Assembly: GCA_947095585.1 (NCBI GenBank)
Contig: OX352764.1
Span: forward strand, 10,587,001-10,651,000
Origin: Nephrocerus scutellatus
Taxonomy: Eukaryota > Arthropoda > Insecta > Diptera > Pipunculidae
DNA length: 64,000 nucleotides
Direction: 5' to 3'
A program made the position numbers and the translations under genes. This document shows, piece after piece, positions 11,286 through 23,084 of this stretch; position 1 is the stretch's first letter, and the number at the start of each line of letters is the position of its first letter. A model generated the notes under the pieces. The model saw only the letters and a list, made by a program, of their open reading frames with translations. It had not been told where the DNA came from and searched no databases.

Positions 11286-11293
11286 CCGTTGAT

Positions 11294-11355
11294 TGCATTC
11301 GATAGAGTCGACTCGACTCGACTTGAACAATAAGTTTGAAGTTTGTTTGTTTGTT
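11294..11355. repeat. 62-bp direct repeat, copy 1
   Basis: GATTGCATTCGAT(A)GAGTCGACTCGAC... AACAATAAGTTTGAAGTTTG recurs at 11884-11945, 590 bp to the right, with only a few differences. The second copy lies directly upstream of the ATG of the exon at 11769-11883 (minus strand), so that exon's leader is part of a repeat. The flank at 11357-11398 is an inverted match to 6208-6242. Confidence 0.8.
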
Positions 11356-11768
11356 TATCGGGAGGCCAGGACCGAACTTCGTTTGTAGAGCCAAATATAG
11401 TGAAAAATGTCAGGCTACAAACAAACGGATTCTAAATCTCAAAGAAATTTTAGCAGAATGCTTTTCCGTCGAATGAAGCCGCAATATTTTTAAGACGATT
11501 TGAGAGAATCAATGCGAATATTTTTGTAGGTTTTTTTGGTCACGAATACAATTGAATAAAAGTATTTAAATAGCATTAAAATAAATAATGAAAATAAATA
11601 AAAATGTAATAAAAAAATGAATATACTCAAGTGATTTTCATTGGTGTCTTAGATATAAGATTTATACTAAAAACTTGACTTGGTCTTAGCCAAAATTCAA
11701 AAGTTTTATCAAATCAAAAGGAAAAACAAACAGTAAAGAATATAAATAAAAAAACAACAACAACTCAC

Positions 11769-11883
11769 CTTTCGTACGCTTTCCAAAACTACCAAAACGT
11801 TCGCGCTCAATCACCTGGGTGTGAATGAAGCGTTCCGAAGAATACGATCTTGAAAGTTTCTCCTTTGATCCATTGGCGCCCAT
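11769..11883 (-). CDS. Alternative first coding exon 1a (38 codons)
   Basis: The minus strand has ATG at 11883 with A at -3, 38 open codons and a strong donor (AAAG|GTGAGT at 11768). It encodes MGANGSKEKLSRSYSSERF followed by IHTQVIERERFGSFGKRTK. Gly2, Ser6 and Lys7 fit the N-myristoylation pattern MGxxxSK, and the rest is basic and Ser/Arg-rich, so this isoform could be membrane-anchored. It ends in phase 1 (one base, G) and would continue as Gly-AAKKRDV when spliced to 4368-4505. The leader upstream (11884-11945) duplicates 11294-11355. The protein is not recognised; the call rests on start context, donor strength and phase match. Confidence 0.65.
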
Positions 11884-11945
11884 GATTGCATTCGATTGAG
11901 TCGACTCGACGCGACTCTAACAATAAGTTTGAAGTTTGTTTGTTT
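11884..11945. repeat. 62-bp direct repeat, copy 2 (leader of exon 1a)
   Basis: Second copy of the repeat at 11294-11355, abutting the ATG of exon 1a on the minus strand. It contains GAGTCGACTCGACGCGACTC and ends in GTTTGTTTGTTTGT. It is probably transcribed as 5' leader if exon 1a is real. Confidence 0.75.
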
Positions 11946-13055
11946 GTCGCTGCCGCTGCCGTATTATGGCAGCAAATGTTGGCGGCGGTTGTGGTACCCA
12001 CACAACAATGTCATTAAAATTTGCACAAAACTATTCAATGCTAGCGTAACATACGCAACACATGACGCTCGTGAGACGGTTATCTCAATCTCATTTCAGC
12101 TCATTCTGACTATTGACACTGACAGTTCGCTTTCAAATGCAATTAGCCTCCTTGAGGGGGCGCTGGAACTGCAAGTGCGCAGTTTACTTTCGTTGAACCT
12201 CATCTATTGAGTTTGTTGTTGATTTATTCCGGCGCAGGCAGTCTGATGCTAATATTGACGACTGTAATAATCACATCGGATCAAGACGGAACAGATGCTG
12301 ACAACCGGATGCTCAGCATACACAAACAACGCCTTAATCAGCGAAAATTTTGGTCCGGGCACCACTAATGCCGATGACAGCTTTCTCCATTACATTACCA
12401 TTTATCCCGGCCGAATTTTAAATGCATCGCGGACTTGTTTGCTTACAAGTTACAAGTTGCAACAGACAGGTAGGCTGACAGACGATGACTTGCGGTTGAT
12501 GTGCGCGAAAAGAAATTCCCTGACAGTAGCTGTTACGCTTGGTTGCCGAGGTCGTCTGGGTGTGCAGAGGCAGATGGCAGTTGTTGCCGTTCACGCTTGT
12601 CTGCCAATGTCAATGTCTATGACAGTTCCGTTCGGATTTGTATGGATTCTAAATTGCAAATTATTACTAAACAGAAAATAAAAGAAAAGAAAATTCATTG
12701 ATGGCGTCTATTTCGCATTCTGTTTGAAGTTTCGCTTTTTGTTTTGCTTAAAGTTCCGTTGTTTTGTTTATGTATCGAAAATGCCAGGCCAATATGGCAC
12801 ATTCATTTTGTTCTAATTTTGGAATTTGCACTAAAAATCACTTTTGTTGTAGAGCGTAAAGCATATTCTTGGTGGGTTGATTATGTTAAACGAACAAGAA
12901 ATAATAGATTCCTCTGTTAGAATCGTAAAGAAATTAAAAGACACGGCATGGCACATGGCATGTTTGCAGCGAATGAGTAAATTATAATGGATGTTTACTG
13001 TAACTCTATATATGTAGGATTGGTTTATGTGTTTGCTGCTTTTTGATATTTGATA
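11946..13055. other. Upstream flank of exon 1a, possible promoter zone
   Basis: 11945-12300 is richer in GC than most of the window (TCGCTGCCGCTGCCG, GGCGGCGGTTGTGG) and lies just upstream of exon 1a on the minus strand, where a promoter would be expected. Open frames at 11896-12210 and 12295-12681 (plus) have no recognisable domain. 12680-13055 is plain AT-rich sequence. No core promoter element is clear enough to call. Confidence 0.35.
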
Positions 13056-13059
13056 CATT

Positions 13060-14310
13060 GGATGTATGAGACCGATTATCACGTACGTGGCCGTCGTTTG
13101 GTGGCGGCCGAAGGTTCTTGAACGGAGAACGACAATTAAGCTTCAGAAGCTGCAAAGAATTGCCTGCCTAGGTATAACGGGGCTGCATTAGAAGCTTTTG
13201 TAGGACTTTCACCACTGCCAATTTTCATCATGAAGAAGGCGCTATTAAGCTGCAACTAGAATACGGGTTCAAACCAGGTGACTATGTGCGATACCTGAAA
13301 ATTCTTGACTCAGTTTCCGAAAGAGACATGTTTTGCACTATCCCCGACACCATGGTCATCAGGAAGAACTGTTTAGGCAGGTTATTTTAGGTAACTATAT
13401 TGGACCGTGCAATCTGGTCTAATGGTGTTCCAGCGCTGGACGCTAAAGGTCTGGTCTGATACACAGACGGATCGAAGATGGAATCTGGAGTAGAAGCTGG
13501 TGTTTTCGAACCCAACACCAAAGTCTCAATAGCAATGGGTATGACGTATGAGTCGTGCGGTTTTCAGGCGGAGCTCCATGCCATTGGGTATTATCGGCGC
13601 TACAATTTATATCTTTTTAGATAGTCAAGCAGCACTGAAATCGTTATCGTCCAACATAAAGGAGTCGAAATCAGTTAAATGCTGCTACGATACGCTGCAA
13701 TCCCTAGCAAGGCATAATAGGGTGAAGCTCGGTTGGGTCCCTGGTCACAAAGGGATTGCAGGCAACGAATATGCAGATGAACTAGCCAGTGCTGGATCGG
13801 AATCTGCGTTCTTAGGACCGGAACCTTACTCTGGTGTCAAAGGAGCTGCCACCACAGCGATGATGAATAAGTGGGAAGGTAAACTTCGTCTGGCCCATTG
13901 GGATAATATCCCAGGGCTTAGGCAATCCAAACGATTAATCGGGCCCTTATCCTATTAGGAAATCATTGATCTAGACAAGGATAGCATTAGAAAGCTGGTG
14001 AGCTTTCTCACAGGTCACTGTGGCTTGCGATATCACCTTAGCAAAATTAGTCTATGCTCAGACACGGAATGTAGGTTCTGCTCGGAGGATGATGAATCAT
14101 CTCAGTGATTGTCCTTCATCTGGTTAAGGAGGCGTATTTTCCATAAGGCAATATGTTCGTCGGCAGATCTGCGAAACTCTGCCACTAAGGACACACTAAT
14201 ATCCTTCATTAGGAAGGTAGTAAGTCTCTTATATTAGCTACGCCCTATAATATAAAAGATCTTTTTATGTCGCAGTATCTGCCACTTGGGCCAGGGTTGT
14301 CTACAAAAAA
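13060..14310 (+). mobile_element. Jockey-superfamily element: RT end, RNase H, Zn knuckle
   Basis: 5'-truncated copy. It starts in the RT thumb (RPIITYVAVVWWRPKV, KLQKLQRIACLGITGA, LSPLPIFIMKKA), then the RNase H domain: YTDGSKMESGVEAGVF, FQAELHAI, LDSQAALKSLSS (13615-13650) and WVPGHKGIAGNEYADELA (13736-13790). These supply the Asp, Glu, Asp and His/Asp positions expected of RNase H. After it come LTGHCGLRYHLSKI and CRFCSEDDESS, a C-x2-C knuckle with its second half broken. The longest clean stretch is 13548-13958. Frameshifts precede and follow it, so it is a dead copy. Confidence 0.88.
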
Positions 14311-15370
14311 AAACATCTTAGAAAGGATTTTTTCCCCGTTGCCTCATGTGACTTCTGTTGGGCCATAGGGCGTCGAAAATTACTGTAACCCAAATTGCCT
14401 GTGCTCACTGCAAATAATTTCCATCGCTTTAGATTCCTCTTCTACGGTTCTGCACCATGTTTGTCTATGGCGACCCACTTTTCTGCCAATTTTGGTAAGT
14501 GTATTCCATTGCCTCGCATGCTTTTCAAAGGAATCTTCTTCGCCCCGAAGGGTTTGACTTATTCAGTGGCAATTTTTTCATCTAATTGCAGTGGCTATAG
14601 GTTTCTGACCTGTATTATAAAGTTTTTTGTTCAATATACAGCGGGCGAGAATATTCAAACAATAATACGTAGACAAATACTCACAAAAGTTAGCACCCTA
14701 CGAATGACCATCATTTTTGAAAGCTTTCGTATTCCCTTTTTTTTCAAACACTCACTCTGTTTCTGTTTACGTGCAACAATAACATCGAACTCCGAAGAAA
14801 ACAACGAAAGTGCAAATCAAACAAAGTTAGCAAATATCAGGGTTCTTTTAATTTTTTGACTTCAGTACTAAAGAGTTAGTTTTGTTTTTTGTGAAAATAA
14901 CTTTAAACCTTTTTAAGGAAGTTCTCATCCATATTCGTATCCTATACTTGGGTACAATTGTTTGACAGTCAAGTAAAAGTGATACAAAAACAAAAATTCC
15001 GCCTTTATCTAATTATAAATATATACAAGCGTACAAGAGTGTAATTAGTGCCATCGCATTAAAGTACACAAGTTGTCCTACAGTATAAAAAGGTGTTAAC
15101 GCGTACAACATAAAAATTTAATTATCCATCCCATACACAAGGTTGATGCTCAGAACTAACTGTTGCTATCACTCAGTACAGCATTGGATGAGGAAAAAAC
15201 GTTAATGTATTAAATTAATTTCATTAAAAAAAGATCAACATGGAGTAATTTTAAAAAGGGGATACGATAAAGTCCAAAGTTAATTGCATGAACTGTGCGA
15301 GAACAGACACAAAAACATGCTTAACATACACAAGTCAGCGCACTCGCGTTTTATAAGATTGTGTGTAGCA
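14311..15370. other. Intronic sequence, nothing identified
   Basis: AT-rich sequence. The 154-codon open frame on the plus strand (14395-14859) has no domain, an AT-driven composition and no splice support, so I regard it as chance. 14940-15120 has short repeated GTACAA words but no clear period. Confidence 0.5.
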
Positions 15371-16109
15371 CGAGGGTGGGTCAATAAGTCCCTGAAAATT
15401 AACACAAATTGTGCCGCCACCTTAAATTTATCATATTTTTTTTGTCAACAATCATCTTTCAAACGTCAACGGACCCAAATTTTCAGACAGATCTGTCAAA
15501 TAGTTTTGTTGTGGCAGTTTTGTTTTATATAGACGCCTACGAGCATTTTCGTTAAAATGGAAAAAAAGTGAATTTCGAGTGCTCATTAAGCACTATTTTT
15601 TGCGAGACGCAAAACGCAAACCAAACGAAAGCTTGACAAATATTATGGGGACTCTTTACCATCGATTGCTGGATCGATTCCAAGCCGATTTGAAGCAAAA
15701 ACGGCCACCCACATTTGGCGAAGAGAAAAGTTATTTTTCACCAGGACAACGCATCGGCGCACAAGTCCGCAGTCGCAATGGCAAAATTGCATGAGTTAGG
15801 CTACGAACCCCTCCCTTATCTAGCCCAATTTTCCCCAAATTTAGCCCCCTGCGACTATTTCTTGTTTCCAAACATGAAGAAATGGCTTGTAGGTTAGAGA
15901 TTTGGGTCGAATGAAGAGGTCATCGCAAAAACAAACGCTTTTTTTGAGGGGCTCGAGAAATCGTATTATTTCGAGGGCATCAAAAAATTGGAGAAACGTT
16001 GGTTGAAGTGTATCGAGCTAAAAGGAGACTATGTTGAAAAATAAAATGTTTTTATGCCGAAAAAAAAGTTCCTTATTTAATTTTTCAGGGACTTATTGAC
16101 TCAACCTCG
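15371..16109 (+). mobile_element. Mariner with both TIRs, internally deleted
   Basis: Terminal inverted repeats of about 28 bp are visible: CGAGGGTGGGTCAATAAGTC at 15371 and, inverted, CGAGGTTGAGTCAATAAGTC at 16109. Inside, a short N-terminus (KSEFRVLIKHYFLRDAKRK, after a frameshift) is fused to the C-terminal half: RLLDRFQADLKQKRP, KVIFHQDNASAHKS (second catalytic Asp in QDN), APCDYFLFPNMKKWL (third Asp), EEVIAKTNAFFEGLEKSYYF and RWLKCIELKGDYVEK. The DNA-binding domain and first catalytic Asp are missing, so it can move only if supplied with transposase in trans. A TA follows the right end; the left flank lacks a clear TA. Confidence 0.9.
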
Positions 16110-17644
16110 TATATGACATGAGCGAGCTTAGCAACGGAGGGACAACGCCAGGCATTACCAACCATTGCAAGTGAATTTCGAAAATTTAAACGAAAATAAC
16201 AGGGTGTGTGGTGACCAACATTATGCAGTTGTTTTATTGACTTGACTTTGGATTTTACAAAGGTTAAGCTCCAAGACTTTTTTTTATTAAAATTTCATAA
16301 AATAACTTTTCGACTTCCGAATTACCCGCCAGTTGATTCGATTTTCATAACAAAAGCTGTTGAGAAAAAGGGGCATACTACCCTCGCATATAAAATTATT
16401 TGTAAAATTTTAATTAAAATATCTGACAAAGTTCAACTTTCAAAAAATGGAACGAGGAATGCCCTTGCTTGCCATATAATGCATGTCCACAACACTTTGC
16501 TACGCAGCTGCAATTAAAAGGATTTTCCCAACAATTAGGAAAGGATGTGCACGAACACGTACACGTACATCATAAAATTGCTTTTCAGACAGGATAGCAG
16601 TTTTTCCCAGTAAAACTACAGACAACAAATTTTAATTTATGAATATAATTTCCTTTTTTTTAAATAGATTTTGGTGGGATTTATGGGATACTTAAAGCGG
16701 ATTATATTCTAAAATTTAAAATAAAAATTTAAATTGTCGATTTCCAATAATAAATATTTCTAAATAACTATTCATTCTGGCTCATAAAGCTGCAAAATAA
16801 ACCCAAAAAGTTCTATCCTATCCTTGCGATATCAATTACCATGGCATCGTGCATGGAATGCTAATGGGATTTTTATTGTTCTCCCATATCCGGTATACAT
16901 GTCCATGCACTTGGTTATTTACCGCCCCTTTCCAATGTGAATTAAAACTTTATTTTAATATGGAAAATAGCATCCTAATGGGTGGTTAGCTGTATTATGT
17001 GCTCTGTCATTATGTTCGTCTACTTGTGAATCCTTGAATTACCGTTGATACTACCAAAAAGGAATTCTTTGTTTTATTTTTATTTTTTATGTGAACATTT
17101 CTTATAAATTAACATTCGGATATAGGATATATCATTCTTTAATGTTTCAATTAAATTTGAAATTTAACGAAACGAATTTATATTCCATTGCAGATATTGT
17201 TTTTGAGACTTAGCTAACCCAGTTTACTCCCATGGCAATTCACAAGAAAGGAAACTTATACTTAACTGCACCAACTATAAGGAAATAAGTGTCCTTATAA
17301 GTGCCTTAGGGTTCCTATCCTCCGTATTGTGTGAGCAACTAAAACCATTCATCAGTAATATTAGAAATTTTCGAATAAGTTGAAAGTAAGGCATAGTTGG
17401 GAGTACGTGCAATACTGATTCTGGTGATCTCAATAGATATTTTGTGGGAGGAACTCCCGTAACGATTCGGTGGAATCTGAAAACAACATGATTAATATTA
17501 CTAACATGTGCTCCCAACTTTGTTTCAAGTTTGTTACTTAGTCCCAAATAGTTATTGCTATAAAGCAAAACAAATAGAATACTTTATATTCTGATGGACT
17601 ATCTATTTGTTTTACCAAAAGATTAAGTCCTCAATTTTGTTGGA
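16110..17644. other. Intronic sequence, nothing identified
   Basis: AT-rich. A minus-strand open frame (17275-17568) contains a segment beginning FHRIVTGVPPTKYLL after an acceptor-like TTTTCAG, but no donor or family match supports an exon. Nothing else stands out. Confidence 0.5.
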
Positions 17645-18180
17645 AGTAACAAGTTGCAGACCAGTTGAATATGGTTTTAGGAAAGAACGATAGTTGCAAT
17701 GCAATATTGTTAAAAATAATTGATGATATCTGCAAAGGATTCGATAGTGTTAGTGACAACACAGAACAGTGGTCTGTTGAATGTCTCCAAAGCGTTCGAT
17801 TGTATTGCATAGTTGTGAGTTATGTTGTCACAACTTATCAAACAATTTTGGTTTTAGGAGTGGTGCCGTGGAGTTACTTAGGGAGTACCTTTCCCACAGA
17901 ATACAACAAGTTTTTGTTAATAATTACTATTCTTGTTTACCTGAATTCAAATCTGGTATACCCCAAGGATCAGTTGTAGGCCCAGTTCAATTTTCTTTAT
18001 TAATTAATGATATCGCAAAAGTCTGTCAATCAGCATCCATACACATCTGTGCCGATGACGTTGTAGTTTTAATCCAGGAAAATCAAGAAATTATCACATT
18101 CTTTGGCTTGCGAAATATTCCAAGGAAGTGCCAAAAAGTCCAGATTTATTTTAACGACCTCTTAACCGATTTAAGAGCTT
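17645..18180 (+). mobile_element. Jockey-type reverse transcriptase fragment
   Basis: Reads YGFRKERS-like at 17668, NAILLKIIDDICKGFDS, a broken LNVSKAFDCI (first catalytic region), LLREYLSHRIQQVFVNNYYS, FKSGIPQGSVVGPVQFSLLI (RT motif with PQGS) and HICADDVVVLI (catalytic ADD box with Cys for Tyr). Several frameshifts split it into open frames at 17665-17979 and 17781-18182. It is cut off on the right near 18180 by an inverted EN-RT element. Confidence 0.85.
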
Positions 18181-18204
18181 AATCTATGACAGCATAGACT
18201 TGGC

Positions 18205-19345
18205 CGGCCTCGCTGTCGTGTTCCATAAATCCTGCCGCATAGGACTTTCCGAGCAGTATACTCTTCGATCATGCAAGCTAGGTGTCCTGCCTACCAAAGC
18301 CTACCGAGCTTTATTCTCTTTCATCACATATCTTATTCACCAGCAGCTTGGATGTTATTGTTGAATTCCTGTATTTGAAGAGTCTTGACAGACTAAAGTT
18401 GGCTTTGAGCAACCGTGTGCGTATTTCTGGTTCCATGCTGTTATCGGCTGCTACAGTTGACCCGAGATAGTTAAAGGATTGAACTACTTCAAATTCACGC
18501 TCCACTATTTTAATTGAGGAACCCATGATGGATCTTCTACTCACAGACCGCCTGCTCGATCTGGATAAAAGCTTCCTGTACAGCTCTTTGGTTTCTACCA
18601 ACGATGTCAATGTCCCCTACGTAAGCCTGTATCTGAATGAAGTTATAAAGGATTGTTCCTGTCGCCGTTACGTCAGAGTCTCTGATCACTTTCTCCAACG
18701 CCAGGTTGAAGAGGAAGCAGGCCAGTCTGGCTATCCTATTATAGGCGGCTTTAAAGTCTATAAAAAGATTGTGTAGTGAGTTTTAAAACTCTAGACATTT
18801 TTCCATCTTTTGCCAAAGGGTGTAAATCTGATCAGTTGTTGATTTGCCTGGGATGCAGCTACACTGTTATGGACCAATGATGACTTTAACGTATGGGGCT
18901 ATTCTATCTTGAAGGATAGAGGAGAAAATCTTATACGCGGTACTCAACAACGTTATACCACGATAATTGCTGCATGTTGTGATATATGCTTTCTTATGTA
19001 TGGGGCATCTGGCTCCCAGCCTCTTTTGGCATTCATATCCCACAGAATGATTTTTACGTCATACTGAGGACAGGCATGGAGTTTCCATTCGACTGATTCA
19101 AATAACTCTTCTTTTTCATCATCTGGGGAATCCTCTGTTCATGCGTGAACGTTTTGTTTTTAAATCCCGCACGCAAAGGGAGCATAGTGGCTCATTTACT
19201 GCTTTAAAGCCTATAACGGTGAGTTTCATTCTTTTCTGATTAGAAACCCCACCCCGAGCACATGATGTCTTGCATGACAGCTGCAATATATGTCATACTC
19301 TGATTTTTGTAGGACACCATTCCCCGTCCACCGCATCCCATGAAT
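18205..19345 (-). mobile_element. EN-RT non-LTR element, inverted, internally deleted
   Basis: Minus strand, 5' to 3': endonuclease pieces (MRWTGNGVLQKSEYDIY near 19330, then HACPQYDVKIILWDMNAKRG near 19050), then reverse transcriptase pieces (NYRGITLLSTAYKIFSSIL, KSTTDQIYTL, LFIDFKAAYN, FNLALEKVIRDSDVTATGT, YVGDIDIV, with Val-Gly replacing the Ala-Asp of the catalytic box) and FNYLGSTVAADNSMEPEIRT near the 3' end. It is the same family as 9185-11285. The catalytic box change and the frameshifts show it is dead. Confidence 0.82.
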
Positions 19346-19403
19346 TGAGGTTATGTCAGTATTATATTTGGACAGGTTATCGGCTAGCTGCTGTGCAGTG
19401 AGC

Positions 19404-19835
19404 TAGAGCTCATAAAGTTCTATACAAGTTCCCCGTATATAACAGTTATACGTGTAGAACTTGTATATAAATTGTATATAACAGTTATACGTGTGGTACT
19501 CGTACATAAACTTGTATACACGGATATTATACCGGTATGTTCTGGTATTTTCTAGTTCTCCAAGAATGGAGGATTATCGAAATTATTGATTAGTTATAAA
19601 TACTTCATCACAGTAAGTTAGTTATTATTTGGAATTCAGCCGGACTACTTCAATAGATGAAAAGTAGGTAGAGCTACCGCCAATGTGAATAATAGTGTTA
19701 TAAGTGAATAATAAGTAATCACTAGTGTTAATTTGTGAACTTCCGCTTTCTGTTAATTAAAGTTCTATTTTGTAAATAAACGAACTTGTGTTTTTATATG
19801 AAAAATCCTAGAAAACCCAAAACTTGTAACAATAC
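19404..19835 (+). repeat. LTR-like repeat fragment, copy 2
   Basis: Contains a short tandem duplication (GTATATAACAGTTATACGTG at about 19434 and 19474), blocks shared with 5575-5740 (ACAGTAAGTTAGTTATTATT, AAGTGAATAATAAGTAATCA), an AATAAA-like signal at 19776 and an end in AAAACTTGTAACA. The look is that of a solo LTR, but no flanking duplication or internal region is found. Confidence 0.45.
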
Positions 19836-22045
19836 TTTTAGGAGTAAAATCGTAAAGATAAATAATTTTTTATTTCTTGTAAGAATATTTTTGAGTGAAG
19901 ATTTAGAGTATTTTAATAAACATTTCTTGTCAACTAATGATTAATATAATTCAATATAATACATATTATATAGAGGAAATTATCGCATTAAAAACATAAA
20001 ACCTTGGCGATGCCTTTCGTTCCGATAACCTCCCAACGTAGTGAACGAAATTCTTTCGCTTAATGCTTAGACCCAGATATTCAGAAAATATGAGATAATA
20101 TCATATATTTCCAGTCGAAATTCCTTGAAATGTAAACAACACACATTTGTGAAATGAAACCATCAGTGTGTCCCATGTATTTATGCTGAACACTTGCGCC
20201 CATATAAATTTTATGCTACGATATCAACCACGACAACCAGCACGAGCGTACCAGCAGCAATTAGCAGCACCACTCACCAAACATTTATATGAAATTTATT
20301 CAGATGTTCCGTCGTCCCGTCTGTCTGGCACAGAAGCTAATATTAGTCTTCCGCTGGCAGATACATTTTGACATACTTTCCCGTGATCGTGTTGCTTGTA
20401 AATTTGTTGAAGAAAAATTATGCAATTACTCGCCACCACGAGTATGTAAGCTGCTGCACGAATGGGATTTTATGTTTAATGGAAGCTGACGGCAGACTGA
20501 CTGCCCACCGTAAAGTCATCTTCTTCTAATCTAAACTATTTGCACTTGTTATTGTTGTTGTTGTGCTCTAATTTCACTGAAGCATTTGCTCCGAATTATC
20601 GGTCGTTTGTCAAATTTTATGATGACTAAGATACTGGGACTTTCTTCGCGAAGCGGATTTGCTACTTCCACTGTACATAAATGTGCGTGCGTGCTGCGTG
20701 TGAATGATATTAGTTTTGACAAACCTATTGGGGTTAACGATTGCTCTGATTGGTTTCTTTAATAGTAAGTTGTCAAAGTGTAGGACGAAATGGAAATTAT
20801 CTTCAATGTTTTATTTCAAAATTCTTCTTAACATTTCAAAAACAACATAAACTCCTCAAACAAATGCTCATCCAATAAAAAAATCTAATTCTGAATGAAT
20901 TTTATTTTCCTATTTACTAATTTCATCTTCTCAATTCCATCTCGTAGATTTAGAATGTCGGAATTTACTGAAGTTTAGAGCTTCATTGTCCTAAAATACT
21001 CACAGCACCACTATGGCCTTTTCTATTATACCGATCTGCGTTCTATTTTCATCAACTCAGTCGGATATTTATTTTCTCAACAGCTACTTTTGGACACATT
21101 AAGATTAGGATTTCCTTTTGACTTGTTCCGCAAGTGGTCTGCGATATGCGACTATATTTGCCTCCTTGGTCTATTTATGTGAAGCACTATACACCATAGT
21201 TGTGTGCCCAAATCTATTTTCTGGCTATTCTGCTGTGCAGAAATTACCGCGATAATCCAAAGTTCAAATTAAGCCTAAAAATAGCGAAAGTGTTCATGTT
21301 TCTGATGTTACTGTTGAGTTTTCTAAACATCATTGGGTTCCTTATAGAAACTTTTGTATCCCGCGATTTTTAGTTACAATTTAGTTGCACAACGAAGCGT
21401 TGCTAATATTAGATGTAAGACATTTCGTTATATTGTTAACGAACTTATGCCATAGCCCCTTATTAAGAGCGCTACGATCGGGGAGTTTTAAAAATAAATG
21501 AAGAACCAAACAAACATTTAAAATAGCTGCAGCATTCAAAGTTCCTTTTAACCCCTTCATCGTGGAGCAGCGTTTATTGACAATTGGTGCGCCACTTTCA
21601 AGTGGAAATTAATTACTTGTGGGAAACAGGAATAATTCTACTCGAAAATGGCAGCTGTCATCACTTGAAAATCATACGTCCGCACCTGTGGAGTTTCAGG
21701 GTGTTGCCGAGCAAGTACCAAAACTGGGTCACTATATTACCACATGAAATGGCACGACGATTAAGATGCGTTGCATTTTCTTTTCTTTTTATGACAGTGA
21801 CTTGCTTGTGGCTAAAAAAGTACTCCCTAGAGGCAATGCAGTCATAAGAAGAATGCATTTTTCGCGCAGAGGGAGAATTAAGCAATGTGAAGTGTTTTTT
21901 TTTTTTTAAAGAGAGCTAGTTTAAGGTGTGGACTAAAAAAAGCAAATAACAGTGCATCAATTGTCTTTTCATTCATGAAAACTATAGCGAAAAAGAACAG
22001 ATAAGAAATGACTTTCCTCATGGTGGTAAACTGTCCCTTCAGTGT
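19836..22045. other. Intronic sequence, nothing identified
   Basis: Mostly AT-rich. 20160-20520 has two overlapping plus-strand open frames with slightly higher GC but no splice sites or known domain. 20880-21550 and 21850-22040 are plain. Nothing supportable is seen. Confidence 0.5.
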
Positions 22046-22049
22046 TCAA

Positions 22050-22315
22050 GATTTGTATTTACTTCAAGCCTCAACTCGAGCCCACGGTTATACCGTTAAG
22101 CCTATCTTCGGACGTACTAACCAATTCAGACGTTCCTTTTTTAGCCGCACAATAGTTATGTGGAATGAATTGGCTTTGTGTTTCCGCATTTTTAAGATCT
22201 GTAGTCATTTAAGACACACCTTTTCCTCTCCCTAATTTCCTACCGCCAAGCGGTGCTGAGCATTATAAGGGTGCAAACCCCTTAAGCGTATGTACATTAT
22301 ATAAAAAAAAAAAAA
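22050..22315 (+). mobile_element. 3' end of Jockey/CR1-like element with poly(A)
   Basis: Reads STRAHGYTVKPIFGRTNQFR, then RSFFSRTIVMWNELA, a short basic tail ending FSSP and a stop, then the family 3' tail (GGGTGCAAACCCCTTAAGCG) and a 13-base poly(A) run at 22303-22315. The poly(A) marks a true retrotransposition end. The same terminus is found inverted at 3183-3400 and 55165-55480. Confidence 0.85.
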
Positions 22316-22734
22316 GTCTGAGCTATTGAAAAGATTGCACAGCTATGGATTCGTGCGACCTATTTGCCTAATTTGACTAATCTGACTACAGCAAGTCCTA
22401 TTGAGAAGACCCGAAAAAACTTAGACGAGCCGGAATAGATTGCAATGCCCACCTGGACCGATTCTAATTTGTCTATGACCAAATAATTGAAGCATAAAAT
22501 ACTACAATTGTCCCAAAGGTAGTAAGCATTTTTGGTCGTTAGTGACTGGACTTAAAAGTACTATCTCATCGTGAATTCTCTTGCTGAGAAGTTAGAGGAA
22601 GAAAAAAACAGTCTCTCTCCAGTCAGTACGCTCAAAAAAGACGAACCACTGTCATCTTCTTAGTATCGATCGATAGTCCTTCCATTGATTCATATTAGAG
22701 AAATACAGTGTAACCCGTCTATCCATCAATTAAG

Positions 22735-23075
22735 TGAAAGCAAAGATGTTGCACTCGATATTTGGCATCAAGCTCTTCGCAAAAAATGTGCGCTTATGAA
22801 GTCAATGAAAAACTGTAACTATCTTACTGAGCGCTAATCCAAGTTTATTTGGAAGGTTTCAAGACAGAAACATACTGCATAAATGCTGGAATTCCTCAGG
22901 GCTACATTTTTTCTCCGACACTCTTTCTTATATTCATTGATAATCGGTTGTTTGCTACTTCTAAACTAACCCATTCTTTCGCTGACTAAAGTACTTTCAG
23001 CTTCACATATAAGTTTGAGGAACGTCCCACCTCTTTGCGAGTGAATCTCAAACGATTTGTAATAAGATTTGACAA
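22735..23075 (+). mobile_element. Jockey-type RT palm fragment
   Basis: Frameshifted pieces of DVALDIW.QAL, then INAGIPQGYIFSPTLFLIFI, LTHSFAD followed by a stop in the second catalytic box (FADDS expected), then FSFTYKFEERP. The block order matches the reverse transcriptase fragment at 57470-57700 (minus), so both come from one family. It is followed directly by an inverted SINE fragment. Confidence 0.8.
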
Positions 23076-23084
23076 ACGGTTTCG

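Noticed and set aside
14395..14859. 154-codon plus-strand open frame, among the longest in the window
   Set aside because: No domain, poor codon use, no splice sites; consistent with chance in AT-rich DNA.
17275..17568. 97-codon minus-strand frame after an acceptor-like TTTTCAG
   Set aside because: No donor, no family match and AT-driven codons.
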